DNA of 64,000 nucleotides, from assembly GCA_949752735.1 (NCBI GenBank), contig OX457044.1, forward strand, positions 14,223,815-14,287,814, given 5' to 3'. The position numbers and the translations under genes were made by a program. Source of the DNA: Lumbricus terrestris (taxonomy: Eukaryota > Annelida > Clitellata > Crassiclitellata > Lumbricidae). This document shows, in pieces, positions 37,601 to 50,516 of this stretch; the first letter of the stretch is position 1, and each line of letters begins with the position of its first letter. The notes below the pieces were generated by a model, which was given only the letters and a program-made list of their open reading frames with translations, did not search any database and had not been told where the DNA came from.

Positions 37601-40600
37601 GCAGCATACAGATGACCTTGACCTTTGACCTGATGCTTACCAAGGACAGAGGAGCGTCTCAGTAAATGTCTGTAAAGTGAATATATATATCTAAGAGAGG
37701 ACCAAAGTCCGGCCCCTACGATATACCTAAGCCAACCCTAACCAAGAGTTTTCTAGTGTTACCCCGGACACCCCACTAATAGTCAGGACCGGATTAAGGC
37801 ATGTTCAACATGTTCGGCCGAACATGTAAGAGTCCCAAGACCGTAGCCCGGATTTGATTTGGGGGGGGGGGTGTTTCACCAATTTCCCTTCCGTTTTTTT
37901 TTACATTTTTCCATTTCGGGGGGTGTTTTCATGGTTTTATTTCATGGCTTTTACATCATGTGCTCGTAAATGCATTATATTATTTTTCACATTCTCTATT
38001 TCGGGGGGTGTTCAAACACCCAAAACACACCCTAGCTACGGCCTTGAAGAGTCCCACACTTTAGGGGCCCCACACATGCGAAAATATTGTTTTTTATGGA
38101 AAAAATTGGTTTGTTCTGAAGAAATTTCGACCAAACGACTAAAAAAGTCCAGCTATTTTGGCAGGAAAAATCGGTATTATAACCTCTAAAGAAATTTCGA
38201 CCAAAACTACTAAAAAAGGTCATCAGATTTTTCCGCCTAAGATCCTCTAAAAATTCTTTGGCACCTTCTTATCTGTGTGAGCTTTACCTCCCTGTTTCCA
38301 ATTTCAAACATGCGTCTTTTTGATTTGGCCCCTTCTAAACATGCGCTCTTTTGATTTCGCCCTTTCGATCATACGCTCTAAAAACAATCCGCTCTACTGA
38401 TTTTCGCCCTTTTGATTGCGCCCTTTTGATTGCGCCCTTTTGATTGTGCCCTTTTGATTGCGCCCTTTTGATTGCGCCCTTATGATTTGAGCTCTGTTGA
38501 TAGTTAACATCATCGCGCGTCAACACAAAAGTCATACCCTATACCCTGTATCAAGGAACCGTCACATACAGAGGCAGATAGGCCTACATAAATTTTTGAG
38601 GGGGGAGCCAAAATTTTCGATCTTATAACAGGGAATAAATTTCGTCTTTGGTCAGCGACAAATGATCTGATGACCTTTTTTTTTAGCAATTTGTCGAATT
38701 CCCAAGAAAAGATACCATTTTATCCGCCAAAATAGTTGACTTTTTAAAAAGTCGTACAGTGTTCTTAGACCTCTGTACGGACCTCGTGGGGCGTGGGGAG
38801 GGGCCTACAAATATAATTATACCTTGCAATCGATCGAGTCGATCGATCGAGTCGATCGTAACTCGGCCAATTAAGTCGAGTCGATCGAGAAATTGTCGTC
38901 TCGATCGACTTGCAAGTCGAGTCGATCGTGCTCGAGTCTTGCCAAGTCGAGTCGATCGTTGTTTCGTCTACTCGACTTATAAATATTTTATTTGTTATTT
39001 CTTGAAGTCTCAAAGTGACCTACATAATAATAATGACGTAATTCAGGTTTTGCACACAAGTGCAGCTAATGACGCTTATGGCAGCTGGTGATTTCGTGTT
39101 ACATAAGTTCACTTCAAGAATTAAACAAACTTGGCCTATTGTGACGTCACTTCGATAATGATACAAATGTTCTAGTATAGAAGTACGGTTTGAGAATATA
39201 AACATTAAACAAGACCTATTGTGACGTCACTACAATTATTATACAGATTTTCCAGTAGGCTTATAGATGTTCATTTTGCGAATGTAAACTGGGCCTTTTA
39301 TGACGTCACTTCGATTTTGATACAATTCTACTATTAAACAAGTTCACTGAGAAAACGAAATTGGGTCTGTTACGGCGTCATTTCGATTATGATACAGATC
39401 TACTATCATATTAGGCTACCCGGGGTACTTCATTTTCATAATACAAAACTGTGACTGTTTTAACGCAACATCGCTCTGATTATGATACAAATCTATCATA
39501 CGCTCAGCTTGAGAATATAAAACAAGGTCCACTGTGACGTCACTTCGATCATGATAGAGAAGTTAATTTTCTGAACAAACTATGCCTATTTTTGTCCTCA
39601 CTTCGATTATGATACAGACCTACTATTATAGAAGAGTATAAACAAGGCCTATTGTGAGGTCACTTCGATTATTACCGGTACACAGATCCACTGTAATAAT
39701 TTTTGAAATTCATTTTCGGATTCTAAAACGAGGTCTATAATTGTGACGTCACTACGATTCCAGTGCAAATCTACTATTATATAAATTCACTGAGAATTCG
39801 AAGTTAGGCTTATTGTGACGTCACGCAGATTATCACACAGATCTACTATCGTGTAATTCATTTTGAGATCACATAACTGCAGAGGTGAGCAAGAGACAAA
39901 ACTAGACCAAGTCGACGAATCGTCGAGAGGTCGGCAAGTCGACGAAGTCGATCAAGTCGATCGTCGGCCGAGCCAAGTCGATCGAGTCGTCGAGAGGTCG
40001 GCGAGTCGACGAAATCGATAGAGTCGATCGACGCGCGAGTCAAGTCGATCGTAGCCCACAACTCGATCGACTGGGGACTGGTATACTACAAAACTTTTCG
40101 AGCCAGAATAGCTGATCAAAAATAAAGAAATTTCTAAATGGGACCATGGCCGGATTACCCCCTGGATCCGCCCCTGGTCACATATCGTCACAAATGTGTG
40201 ACCCTCCTCCGAGGTGCGTGACGTAAGCATGTAGGCATAATCGGTTCGGTGCGTCTTGGTAGAATAAGTCGCATGCTGTTTGTGGGTCTGCTTGGGGCCC
40301 AGGAAACATCCTGTTCCAGCATCGTCACGGAAACTGCGCAGCAAACTCGCATATGTTGATCGGACGAGCATTTCCTGTCTAACGACACAACGACTGGTCC
40401 TCTGGATTGTTTGCCTATAATTGTGGTCAGACTGTGTAATTATAGGCGGGTTATCAGCGTACTGTATGCTACGATGGCCTTGTGGTCGGTGCTGATAATA
40501 GCCGAGGTGATGACCTTGATTTCGAACGGATTGGGCATTGCTGCATTGAGACCATGAACATGTTCAAGATGTTTCAACCCCGGTATACAGCGTTGCAAGA

Positions 40601-42405
40601 AAAATTTCCATGGTGACTGTGGGGAGGCGGAAGAGGGTTCCTCAGTTCCTGTGGTGTGGTAGCAAAATGCACAGAATATATAATACACTGAATTAGTTTT
40701 ACAAGTTTGGAAATTGAACATTTGGAGGGTCAAAATAGGCATAGTATGTCCATGTTGAAGAGTAACTTAGTAATGAAAAGTTAGCGTAAAACAATTTGAA
40801 TTTAATATTTTATTTGAGCTTAATGAAATTTGTGATTTCAGTTATTGTTCAGTTTAATTGCGTTCAGTTCTTCAAAAGCAATTGATTGATTTATGGGACA
40901 GATGATGAGGTCAAGTGCCTTTCATAGGTCAGAGTTCGTCTATATGAATATGCACAGATTGCAAGAGTGAGGAAGGGATGGAGAGTGGGAAGAACGGAGG
41001 GAGCAGTGACGTAACTAGCGTTGGGCTTGGGGGGGCTTAAGCCCCCCCAAACGAAGCTGAAGCCCCCCCAAAAATAAATCAAGCCGTTGTATGCTTACGG
41101 CTAAATATTTGAACATATGATTTTGATTAAATCTTAAAATCTCATCTTCTGAGATTCATACAAATGGCTTGAAAATTGTTCTTCTGTCTATTCAAATCTA
41201 TCTCTACCAGCCCTAATCTGGATACAGCTGCGTCACTCGTTTGACAGTACTTACTTATTTACATCGATCAATGTCAGATACGCAGCAGCTGCTGCCGTTG
41301 TTTTTCCCGTATACTTTCTATGTAAGAATTCTATATTACAGGACAGGTTACTTGGGAACATTTTGTGGTCATTATTTCACTCTGAGCAATAGATGGCGCT
41401 CCACTTAAAACCTGAGTCTCTTTGTAGTTTGTGATGATTTACTGCTGCAATAATATGTTGTTGCTATTATTTACTATGGTAAACGTGTATTTTAGCGTCG
41501 TAAATTATTCGCTCGTTGCAGCATTGTTATTTTTAATCAATCCAACTTCTAGTTTGGTGAGAATCCTTCTCATCGATCCAGCTTCTGCTTAGGCAAGAAT
41601 TTGTTGGATCAATCCCGCTTCTGTTTCGTCAGCAAACATTTTTCATCAATATAACTTATATTTAATTAAAAATTAGTATTCATCAATCCAGCTTCAATTT
41701 CAGCAAGATTGGTTTAATTAACGCCTCTTCTATCTCAATAGAAATTACTTTCATCAATCCGACTTCTATTTCGAAAGAATTCTTTTCGTCAATATGACTT
41801 GCACTCGACTAATGCTGAAACCCATGCAATGGCGAATAATTTACGACGCTAAAATACACGTTTACCTTTACTATTAGGTGTCGTCCATAAAGGACGTCCG
41901 CAATGAGGGGGAATGGGTTCATTCAAATGCGGACAAATGCAGGACATGAGGGGAGGGGTGGTCGTAACAGGTGTGGACGTCCGCATATAAATTTGGTAAA
42001 TAGACCTATTTCAGTACAATCTGTGCCATTTTAAAGCCTGTTCACACACTATATAATCACCAACTTCAGTCAGATAAATATTTATTGTTTCAGACTTCCC
42101 AAACTATACATTTAGGAATAATTTGCTCGTTGAAAGATTTTTCGTAATGTTTCTTCTTCATGTTATGCCCCAGTGTAGTACCATACACTAGGTAGATTGG
42201 ATTCATGTACATGTGGGGCGCGGTGGTGTAGTGGTGGCGTCGTTGCCTTGAAGCCGGAAGGTTCGAGGTTCGAATCCACCTGACGTCGTCGCGTAGGGAC
42301 CTTGGGCAAATCCTTCACTCGGGTGGGCGAGGATAAATGCGGACAAGGAGGAAGGAGGGGTTCAAAGTTGGTCATTTTCTGCGGACGTCCTTGATGGACT
42401 ACCCC

Positions 42406-42488
<83 letters not shown>

Positions 42489-44482
42489 AATAATTATTAT
42501 TATTCTGTTAGTAATATTACTTATTTATTTATTAATATTATTTAATATTTTAATTATTGTTATTAGGCTATTATTGCATTGTATGTTTATCCCTATTATT
42601 TTAAAGGGTTCACTTTTGAAGTCATAAACCGCGACTTTCGGCACTGAAAATTGATGAGCCGTTTCGTTAAAATGACAGCCTGAAATGCAACTACTGCAAA
42701 TATGTGCAAATTCATCAAATTTGACCATTGGGGAGGGGATATTTGTTGAACTCTTAAATCACACTGCTGAAAGACTTGATTTAACAGAGATTTTGCTCAG
42801 ATGACAGCTTAAAATAATACCATTACAGTTAGGAAACTTGACAGATTTAAACAATAGGAGAACAGACTTTTAAGCCGTAAACCACGACTATCAGCACTGA
42901 AATGATGAGCATTTTCGCTCTAATGACAGTCTAACATGCTAATATTGCAGCGTGTAAATTCAAAAACATTTTGATACCAAACCCATCCCTCTCTTAGTAA
43001 TCGCAATCAATCGTAACCGTCATCTCCAAACTTCTAAAGCGCTACTCAAAAGCCAAACGCGGGGCACCATGCAGCTTATTCACGAGCGCTGCGTCGAGTC
43101 AAAAGAGTTGTCCGTAAGTGTAGTCCGAAGGTGGTCCGGGTCGAGTTACCAAAGGATCAGAGGGGCGGGACAGCAACCAGTGGCGGCGCCAGGATTTCAG
43201 TTTCGGGGGGCTGAGCCCCACGGCGAAAATTTTCCATTTTCGCTGCCAAAATTTCTGACGACCTTTTTTTTTTTAGTCATCGACCGAAAATCGTGGATAT
43301 TTCAATGTAAAAAATTCGGATGACCCTTTTTTTAGGGGTGGCTGAACCTCTTGTAGGGGGGCTTAGCCCCCCCAGCCCCCCCTAGCGCCGCCACTGACAG
43401 CAACTGAGGCGACTGTCGTCTGGACCGGGAATTGGATGGTGGAGGATCAGATGAGACATAGAAAGAGTTTTTGAAAAGACGTGACTTCATTTTCGAATTA
43501 AAAACCCAGGGTGTGATGGATGGAGGAGCCTGAGGAAGGTGATGGCGCGTGATCAGTAAAAGATGGTGGAGGAACTGAAAAAGATCGGAATTCAGGAGAC
43601 AGATCATTCCAAATGCGTGGTACTGTGTTGGATATGGCTCGGTTGGAGAACTTGAGATGACTTGTGACCGACGGTCGAGAAAGAAAGACAGGCCGATGAT
43701 CGGGTATAGAGCTGATTGGCTGGATGGTGAACAGTTCGGGAAGATATCTGGACTGGCAGCATTGCAAGGAGTTGTAGGTTAAGGAGAGAACTTTGATGCG
43801 GATTCGCTCTGGGATTTCAACCATAGTGAAGTGACTTGAAGCTAGTGCCAGTGGCTCAACACTAAGAAATGGTTGCAAAATACACAAAGTATAGGCTAAG
43901 CCTTCATAGAATTAGCTTTAAAAGAATTAGAATTCAAATTACACATTTTGGGTGGGCTGAGCTGGTAAAACCCATAAAGGGTTTTCCTATACGGTACCCA
44001 TTATGACAGCTGTAAACTTATAAACTTGTTATAGGCCTAAACTTGTAACTTTTGCGATCATGGTAAAGACGAAACCCATTTCTTTTGCAATACAAAACTT
44101 TGACTTTGTTAATTGTTATCCTGATAATCTGCTACTCTGCAAAAAGACTTCTTCTTGAAGTTTTCATGACTTTATCGATCATAAAATAGCTGGCAAATAA
44201 GAGCCTAAAATGGACTCTAGTTGAGGTCAACACAGCTAAAAATGCGTTTGTCGCTGGGGCTCCGCCCCAGACCCCGCTGGGGGAGCTTACGACGCTCCCC
44301 CAGACCCCCTAGTCGGTATGGGCTTCGTGCCTTCGGCACTCGCAACTTCGCGCCTTCGGCGCTTTCCGCCAAAAAGTAAGAACCGGCAACTTTTCCAGAC
44401 CACTTTCAGCCCGGGGCTTAAGCCCCCCCAAACGAGAAATCCTAGTTACGTCCCTGGGAGGGAGGGAGGGAAGAAGGGAGAC

Positions 44483-44570
<88 letters not shown>

Positions 44571-47500
44571 TTGTGAAACTGGATACCAGACAAATACCAG
44601 GCTGATAACCTATTGTATAACCTGTAAACAATGCTCAGGTGAGCTCCATGTCTTTTATTGATTAAATTTAATGTGTAGACACCTGTTGATAGTAATATGT
44701 TGTCTCCTTCAAACTGTAGACATGGAACAACTATCTAGCGGATATGGCAACAGAGTACAGTTCGATGTGTACCTGGGGTCATGGCCAGCCACAACGCAAC
44801 CCATCCTCCATGCCCTTCACTCCACTTGGGCAGAACCTCTATCTCAGCACCGGGGTTTCCATCAACATCACGTTTCTTGTAGTGCGCTGGTACAATGAGA
44901 AGCCGTTCTACAACTACACTTCTAGGACATGTCAGACTAAAGAGATGTGTGGTCACTACACTCAGGTTAGATTCATGATAACGATAACATTATAGTCATT
45001 ATGTATTAACAATATGTATAGATATTGCACGTAATATTTGATACTTACTGAGATAAGCAGAATGTGGTAAGCGGCACTTGTCCTTGTAATGTAAGAGATC
45101 TTTCTGAGTCTACATTAATTACACTTAGTTTGTCTGGTTTTCTATAAACAGAGCAAGATGTTTGATTTTGTGATGATTTTGTGATAAGAGTTAATCTTCA
45201 TTGGTCAATGTAATTAAAAATGCAGTTGCAAAAAAGAGTGACTGAGAGGACTTGTGGTGCCACCAAAACATAGAGATCATGCAAGATCTCAGATCTGAGG
45301 GATCCAACTGAATCTAACGAATGCTTAGGACAACAATCTGTATTTGAACGACTGATTTGTGGCACAGGACAGGAAAGTGTGTCTAAGGTGAAGGTAGATG
45401 CATAAAATGGTTAATTTCGACCATGTTGTAGCCATTGTAATCATTTGCAGTACAGAACTCATTATCGTTTGATGATCAAGATTACATGTTCTACACTGTC
45501 TTATTATTGCTGTGTCAAATAATTGTAGCTATAAATATCCAAACTTTGCATGAAGATGGATATTTTGTTGGATGAGAATATTATGTGGCTTGTGAGGTGA
45601 CAGTGTTTCACTTACTCGTTCTTGCAGGTCGTCTGGGGCCAAAGCAGAGAGATGGGCTGTGGAAAGTTTCTGTGTCCTACAGCAGTTGACTTGAAGACGA
45701 ATGAAACATTCAGAAATGCCTGGATATTCACTTGCAACTATGGCCCAGCGTAAGGCTGATGTTGGTGCTCATCATTATTACAGCTATTAATGCAACATTA
45801 ATACAGATTTAATCTGCTTTTTATAAAAAGATTTGCAGATATTTTTTCTTCTGACACTAACTTCTATGTGTCTACTAATGTGTCTGTTTAGGCTTACAAG
45901 CACTGTAAACACTGAAAAGGAGACAGGGAACTTCTACATCAAACTCTGTATACATACTTAAAAGGAAGCTTGTATAGCAGCAATAACAGCTTAAGAGGAA
46001 ATTAATTTCAAAAGTTAGTAGAATTATGGCAAACAAGTAGTTATTTTTTTATGGCCATCTGTTGAAGATTTCTCTGATGTGAAGTAAATTTGTTTGGATT
46101 TAATTGAATTTTGCAGAGGAAACTACAATGTACGGCCGTATGCTATCGGTGAGCCTTGCACTACCTGCATTTCAGGTCAGATGTGGTGTGACAGAGAAGA
46201 GCCAAGAGGTCTCTGCCGTCGTAAGTGGCTAGAATATTTCTCTTATTATTGTGTACATAAGAGTGGCATAAAAGTAGACCAACATTTGGCGATGGCTAAT
46301 CCAGTAATCCATGCGCTGATCACTGTGAATTTTAGAATGAGACTGCTGAGACATGGTGACTAGGAGAGTGAGAGGGGGAGATGCCGTTTTAAGTAGCCTG
46401 CTCTTGCTCATATGTTGAGCCTCTTCCTTCAATTTGTTCTTTCCGTTGGGCCAGAATCAAACTTTTTATTCAACAGTCTTGTTTTCCTTTCCCCTATTTC
46501 TTCACTCTGTTATCTTATACTTAAGAGGACGTTTGTATCACTACATTATCAAAAAATTATAATCATCACGCGCAAACCATCAAATGATGGTTTATCATCA
46601 TATTTTATTGAAGTAGAACTCTACGTGCATCAATTGAAACGAAATTTATAGCTCGCAAAGACCAGGAGGCAGAGGCTACGTTTGATAAATGACCTGAAAC
46701 AGGTTAAACTGAGTGGGGGAAGAAATGACAGAGCTATAAATATGATTGCATCAAATGCTTTTGTTAGGTCAATAGATTTTGGGTTTCTTCTAGCATCTCT
46801 TCCTTCATGACTTGCCAGGTTTAAATATCTTATATGGAAAAAATACGAAAATGACAATGGTGATGAAAATATGATGATAAAGGTAAAGATGTTGATGTTT
46901 CAATGATGAGGATTATGATGATGAAGATAAAAAAGAGGAAGATGATGATGAAGATGATGATGATGATGAAGAAGCTGAAGAACAAAGAACATAACTAGAG
47001 AGTGAGGAGGAAATTAGTTTTTTGTTACAAATGTTTGAGTATCTTATAATTTCTGTTTTGTGTTTTTTTCTGTTCAGGCAATTGCAGTGAAACTTCAGAC
47101 ACATGCGGTAAGTTTTGAAAAAGCTATGATTATTGTTTCATTTAGTGATCATAGAAGCATGCTGCTAGGCTTTGACCACATGGATCTGTTTTCAAGCTAA
47201 GACAGGGACAGTTGGAGTTACTGTGCCTTACCTTCAAAGTACTTTCTGTCAGAAATTTAACTGAAGATTATATTTGACAAGTGAGAAAACGGAAAGAGGC
47301 TTAAACCTGCACCCAGCATTTCAAGAGCAAATCAATTATTATGTAAAAGCAATAAATTATAGCATAAAAATAAATTAATAAAAACTATACATAATTTATT
47401 AAGCATAACTAATGATTCAACCCTATTACTTTTTGTAGTTTATTTTGTTTTTCTCAATATACCAGGTTGCGATTTGCCAATCTGTTTCTGCACAACAAAT

Positions 47501-50472
47501 GAATATACTATAACTAATATTAACTATCATTAAATTTTGCTTCCATAATCCCTCGATCCTTTCCAGCTATTCATCTTGTTTGCATCATTCTTCGATATCA
47601 CCCATCCTCTCTCTGTCAGGTATCCTTTGTCACCCTTATCCTCCCATAATTCTTATAATCAGATTAGTATATTTCCTCTGTCGTCCATTCTGCATATGTG
47701 CACATGCTCAAATAGACTCAATAGAATATAGATTAGTCCAGCCTTTCCAAAACATTTTGCACCAAACACCAAAACAAGTCATTGTGTAATTCCTGATGGT
47801 GTGCTTTTCATAGAAGTAAAAGCTTTCAAAAATATCAAAACAGTTTTGCTGCTACGGAAAGAAATCAATTCAATTGAGAAATTAACATGAATTAGAAAAG
47901 CACTACTGACAACAATTTTCTTCCCATTGGCATATCCTATCTCAAAATTTAAAAACCTTGTAAATTTTGTTGTTGCATCGTGCATGAAATATACCGAGCA
48001 TTAAGCTCGGCTGTGAATTAAAATTCCAGTATATGAGGCCAATGGAAGCCAACGGGAATAAACATGAGGTCTTGTGAAAAACGGCTAGAATTATGTCAGT
48101 ACTGAGATATCCCGACCGTACTTAACAGGCCACCTAAAAACACTTTTGACCATGGCCACAGACAATGATAGATTAATATATATGACTAATTAATATGATA
48201 TGATTATTGATAACTATATTCGTTTTCAGAGTGCAAAGCATCCTGTAAGAACAATGGTGTAGTCAGCAATGCGAGTAATTCTTGTCGCTGTCAGTGTACG
48301 AATGGCTGGGGTGATGGAGACTGTTCAAGTACGTATCATAACCTCTCAAGGTCTTTGTGGTGGCGCCTTAAGAACTTCTTGTGATAATGATGATGATGCT
48401 GGATAATTATTGGCCTAATATATGTCACACCCACTATGCATTATTTCAATTACAAAGTTATTGTCAATCAGGCATTTATAAAATTAATTAATTAATTAAT
48501 TATTTCTTTAATAAAAGCATTACATGTATAACGAATATGACACAATCTGATTGTATTTGCATTCAGAACAAGCATTCTGTCCACAGCGACACTTTGCATA
48601 ATGGGGTCATTAAGGTTTACACTAGTTTCTAAAGTAGCAGACTCTTAATTTTTCAGTAAACAAACAGAATCAACTATCAACCTATTATGTGTTGGCTTGT
48701 AGATGCTGATATGTTGCGACTGCTTTATGCTTTAAGATATAAACTCCATGTGATAGATTTTAATAATGATAATAATCTTTGTTTATTATTCTTAAGCTCA
48801 GGTTCTAGGGCAATTACCCCTGGACAATTACACCCTGGACAATTACCCCTGGACAATTACCCCCCCCGGACAACTACCCCCGTGCCAATTACCCATGGAC
48901 AACTACTCCCGTGCCAATTCCCCCCGAACAATTACTCCCGTACCAATTACCCCCCGCCCCGGACCAATAAACAAATCTATGTCATGTTAATGGTCGGATG
49001 GAAGCTCCCAACGCTACCAAGAAGTTTCTGATTTTGCACTGAAACTAAGAATGATTCCCGCACTTGCCTTTGTGCCAACGCCCAGGTCACTCGTGCCTTT
49101 GAGGAACTTTCTGAAATATTGCCTCCCGAAGAGCCAATATTTGTTGAATATTTCGAAGATTCCTATTTAGGTATAGACCACACCGACGAGGAGGACGTCG
49201 AGAGCCTACATAATATGCCATTGGCCCATTGCGATGTGGAATATGTATGAAAGGTGCGAGGAAGAATTACCAAAAACCAACAATTCAGTTGAAGGTTGGC
49301 ACCGAAGTTTTCAGTCAAACGTCGGGAGCTTCCATCCGAGCATATGGAAGTTCATTGGCTTTATCCAATGGGAACAAGCCTTACAAGAAGTTCACTGTAG
49401 CCATTGACTATCTTCGTTGAGTTGCTCATAACCTTGCTTTTTAAACTAACTGAATCCAGACCTCTATCGATACCGTAACATATAAATATTTTATTAGGCA
49501 GGTGTTAGAGCTAGCTTAGAACCGTTTTTAGATTGGATTTTATTTACTATTTTAAAACTGAATCCAGACCTCTATCGATAACATTCAAATAGGCAGGTGT
49601 TACAACTAGCTTAGAACCGTTTTTAGATTGGATTTTATTTACTATTTTAAAACCGAATCCAGACCTCTATCGATAACATATAAATATTTTACTAGGCAGG
49701 CGTTAGAGCTAGCTTAGAACCGTTTTTAGATTGGATTTTATTTAATAATTTTCTTGAACGGTTAACACTAACTTGCGTTTGACATGACATAGACTTCTTT
49801 ATTGGCACGGGGGTAGTTGTCCGGGGGTAATTGGCATGGGGGGGTAGTTGTCCTGAGGGTAATTGTCTGAGGCGGGGGGGTAATTGGCACGGGGGTAGTT
49901 GTCTGGGTGTAATTGGCATGGGTGTAGTTGTCCTGAGGGTAATTGGTACGTGGAGGTAATTGTCCAGTGTAATTGTCGGGGGTAATTGTCCGGGGGTAAT
50001 TGTCCAGGGGGTAATTGTCCTGTAACCCAGCATTATGATTACAATTCGTCATATGAAGGAATGATAACAAGTTATTACATGAGTCAGAGTTGAAGTTAAC
50101 TGTTTGACTTAATTTTAATGTGCGATTTTCATTGTGCAATTCTCACATCCAGTAATACAATATGCTAAGAAACATTTAATCAAAAGTATTCATTTACGAA
50201 ATATAATCCTTAAATTTTGTTTTTATTTTATTTGCAGGGAGCTGTTGTGACTACCACACTGAGTGTGGCATAGGCTGGCCGAAATCAGCTTGTAATGATA
50301 AAAACTTTGGTGGCCTAATTCGCTCATTCTGCTTCAAGATGTGTGGCCTTTGTACAGGTATCATGGCTCTTCACGTATTGAAATACAGGCCAACACAAGT
50401 TGGATCTCATTGATAGATTCTAATAAAAGTAATGTAATAAGATCAAACTTGTACAAAACATTCATATACATG

Positions 50473-50516
<44 letters not shown>

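Larger units (their letters stand above)
41004..44456. mobile_element. 3,453-bp composite hAT-like element containing nested insertions
   Basis: The ends CAGTGACGTAACTAG and inverted CAGGGACGTAACTAG are flanked by the 8-bp duplication GGAGGGAG (40996-41003 and 44457-44464). The flanking DNA is purine-rich, so the duplication is a little less decisive. The subterminal GGCTTAAGCCCCCCCAAACG occurs at both ends. Inside lie a 389-bp inverted-repeat element, a 529-bp element with a SINE, a LINE tail split by a 219-bp MITE, and a degenerate minisatellite. No transposase is recognised. Confidence 0.82.
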
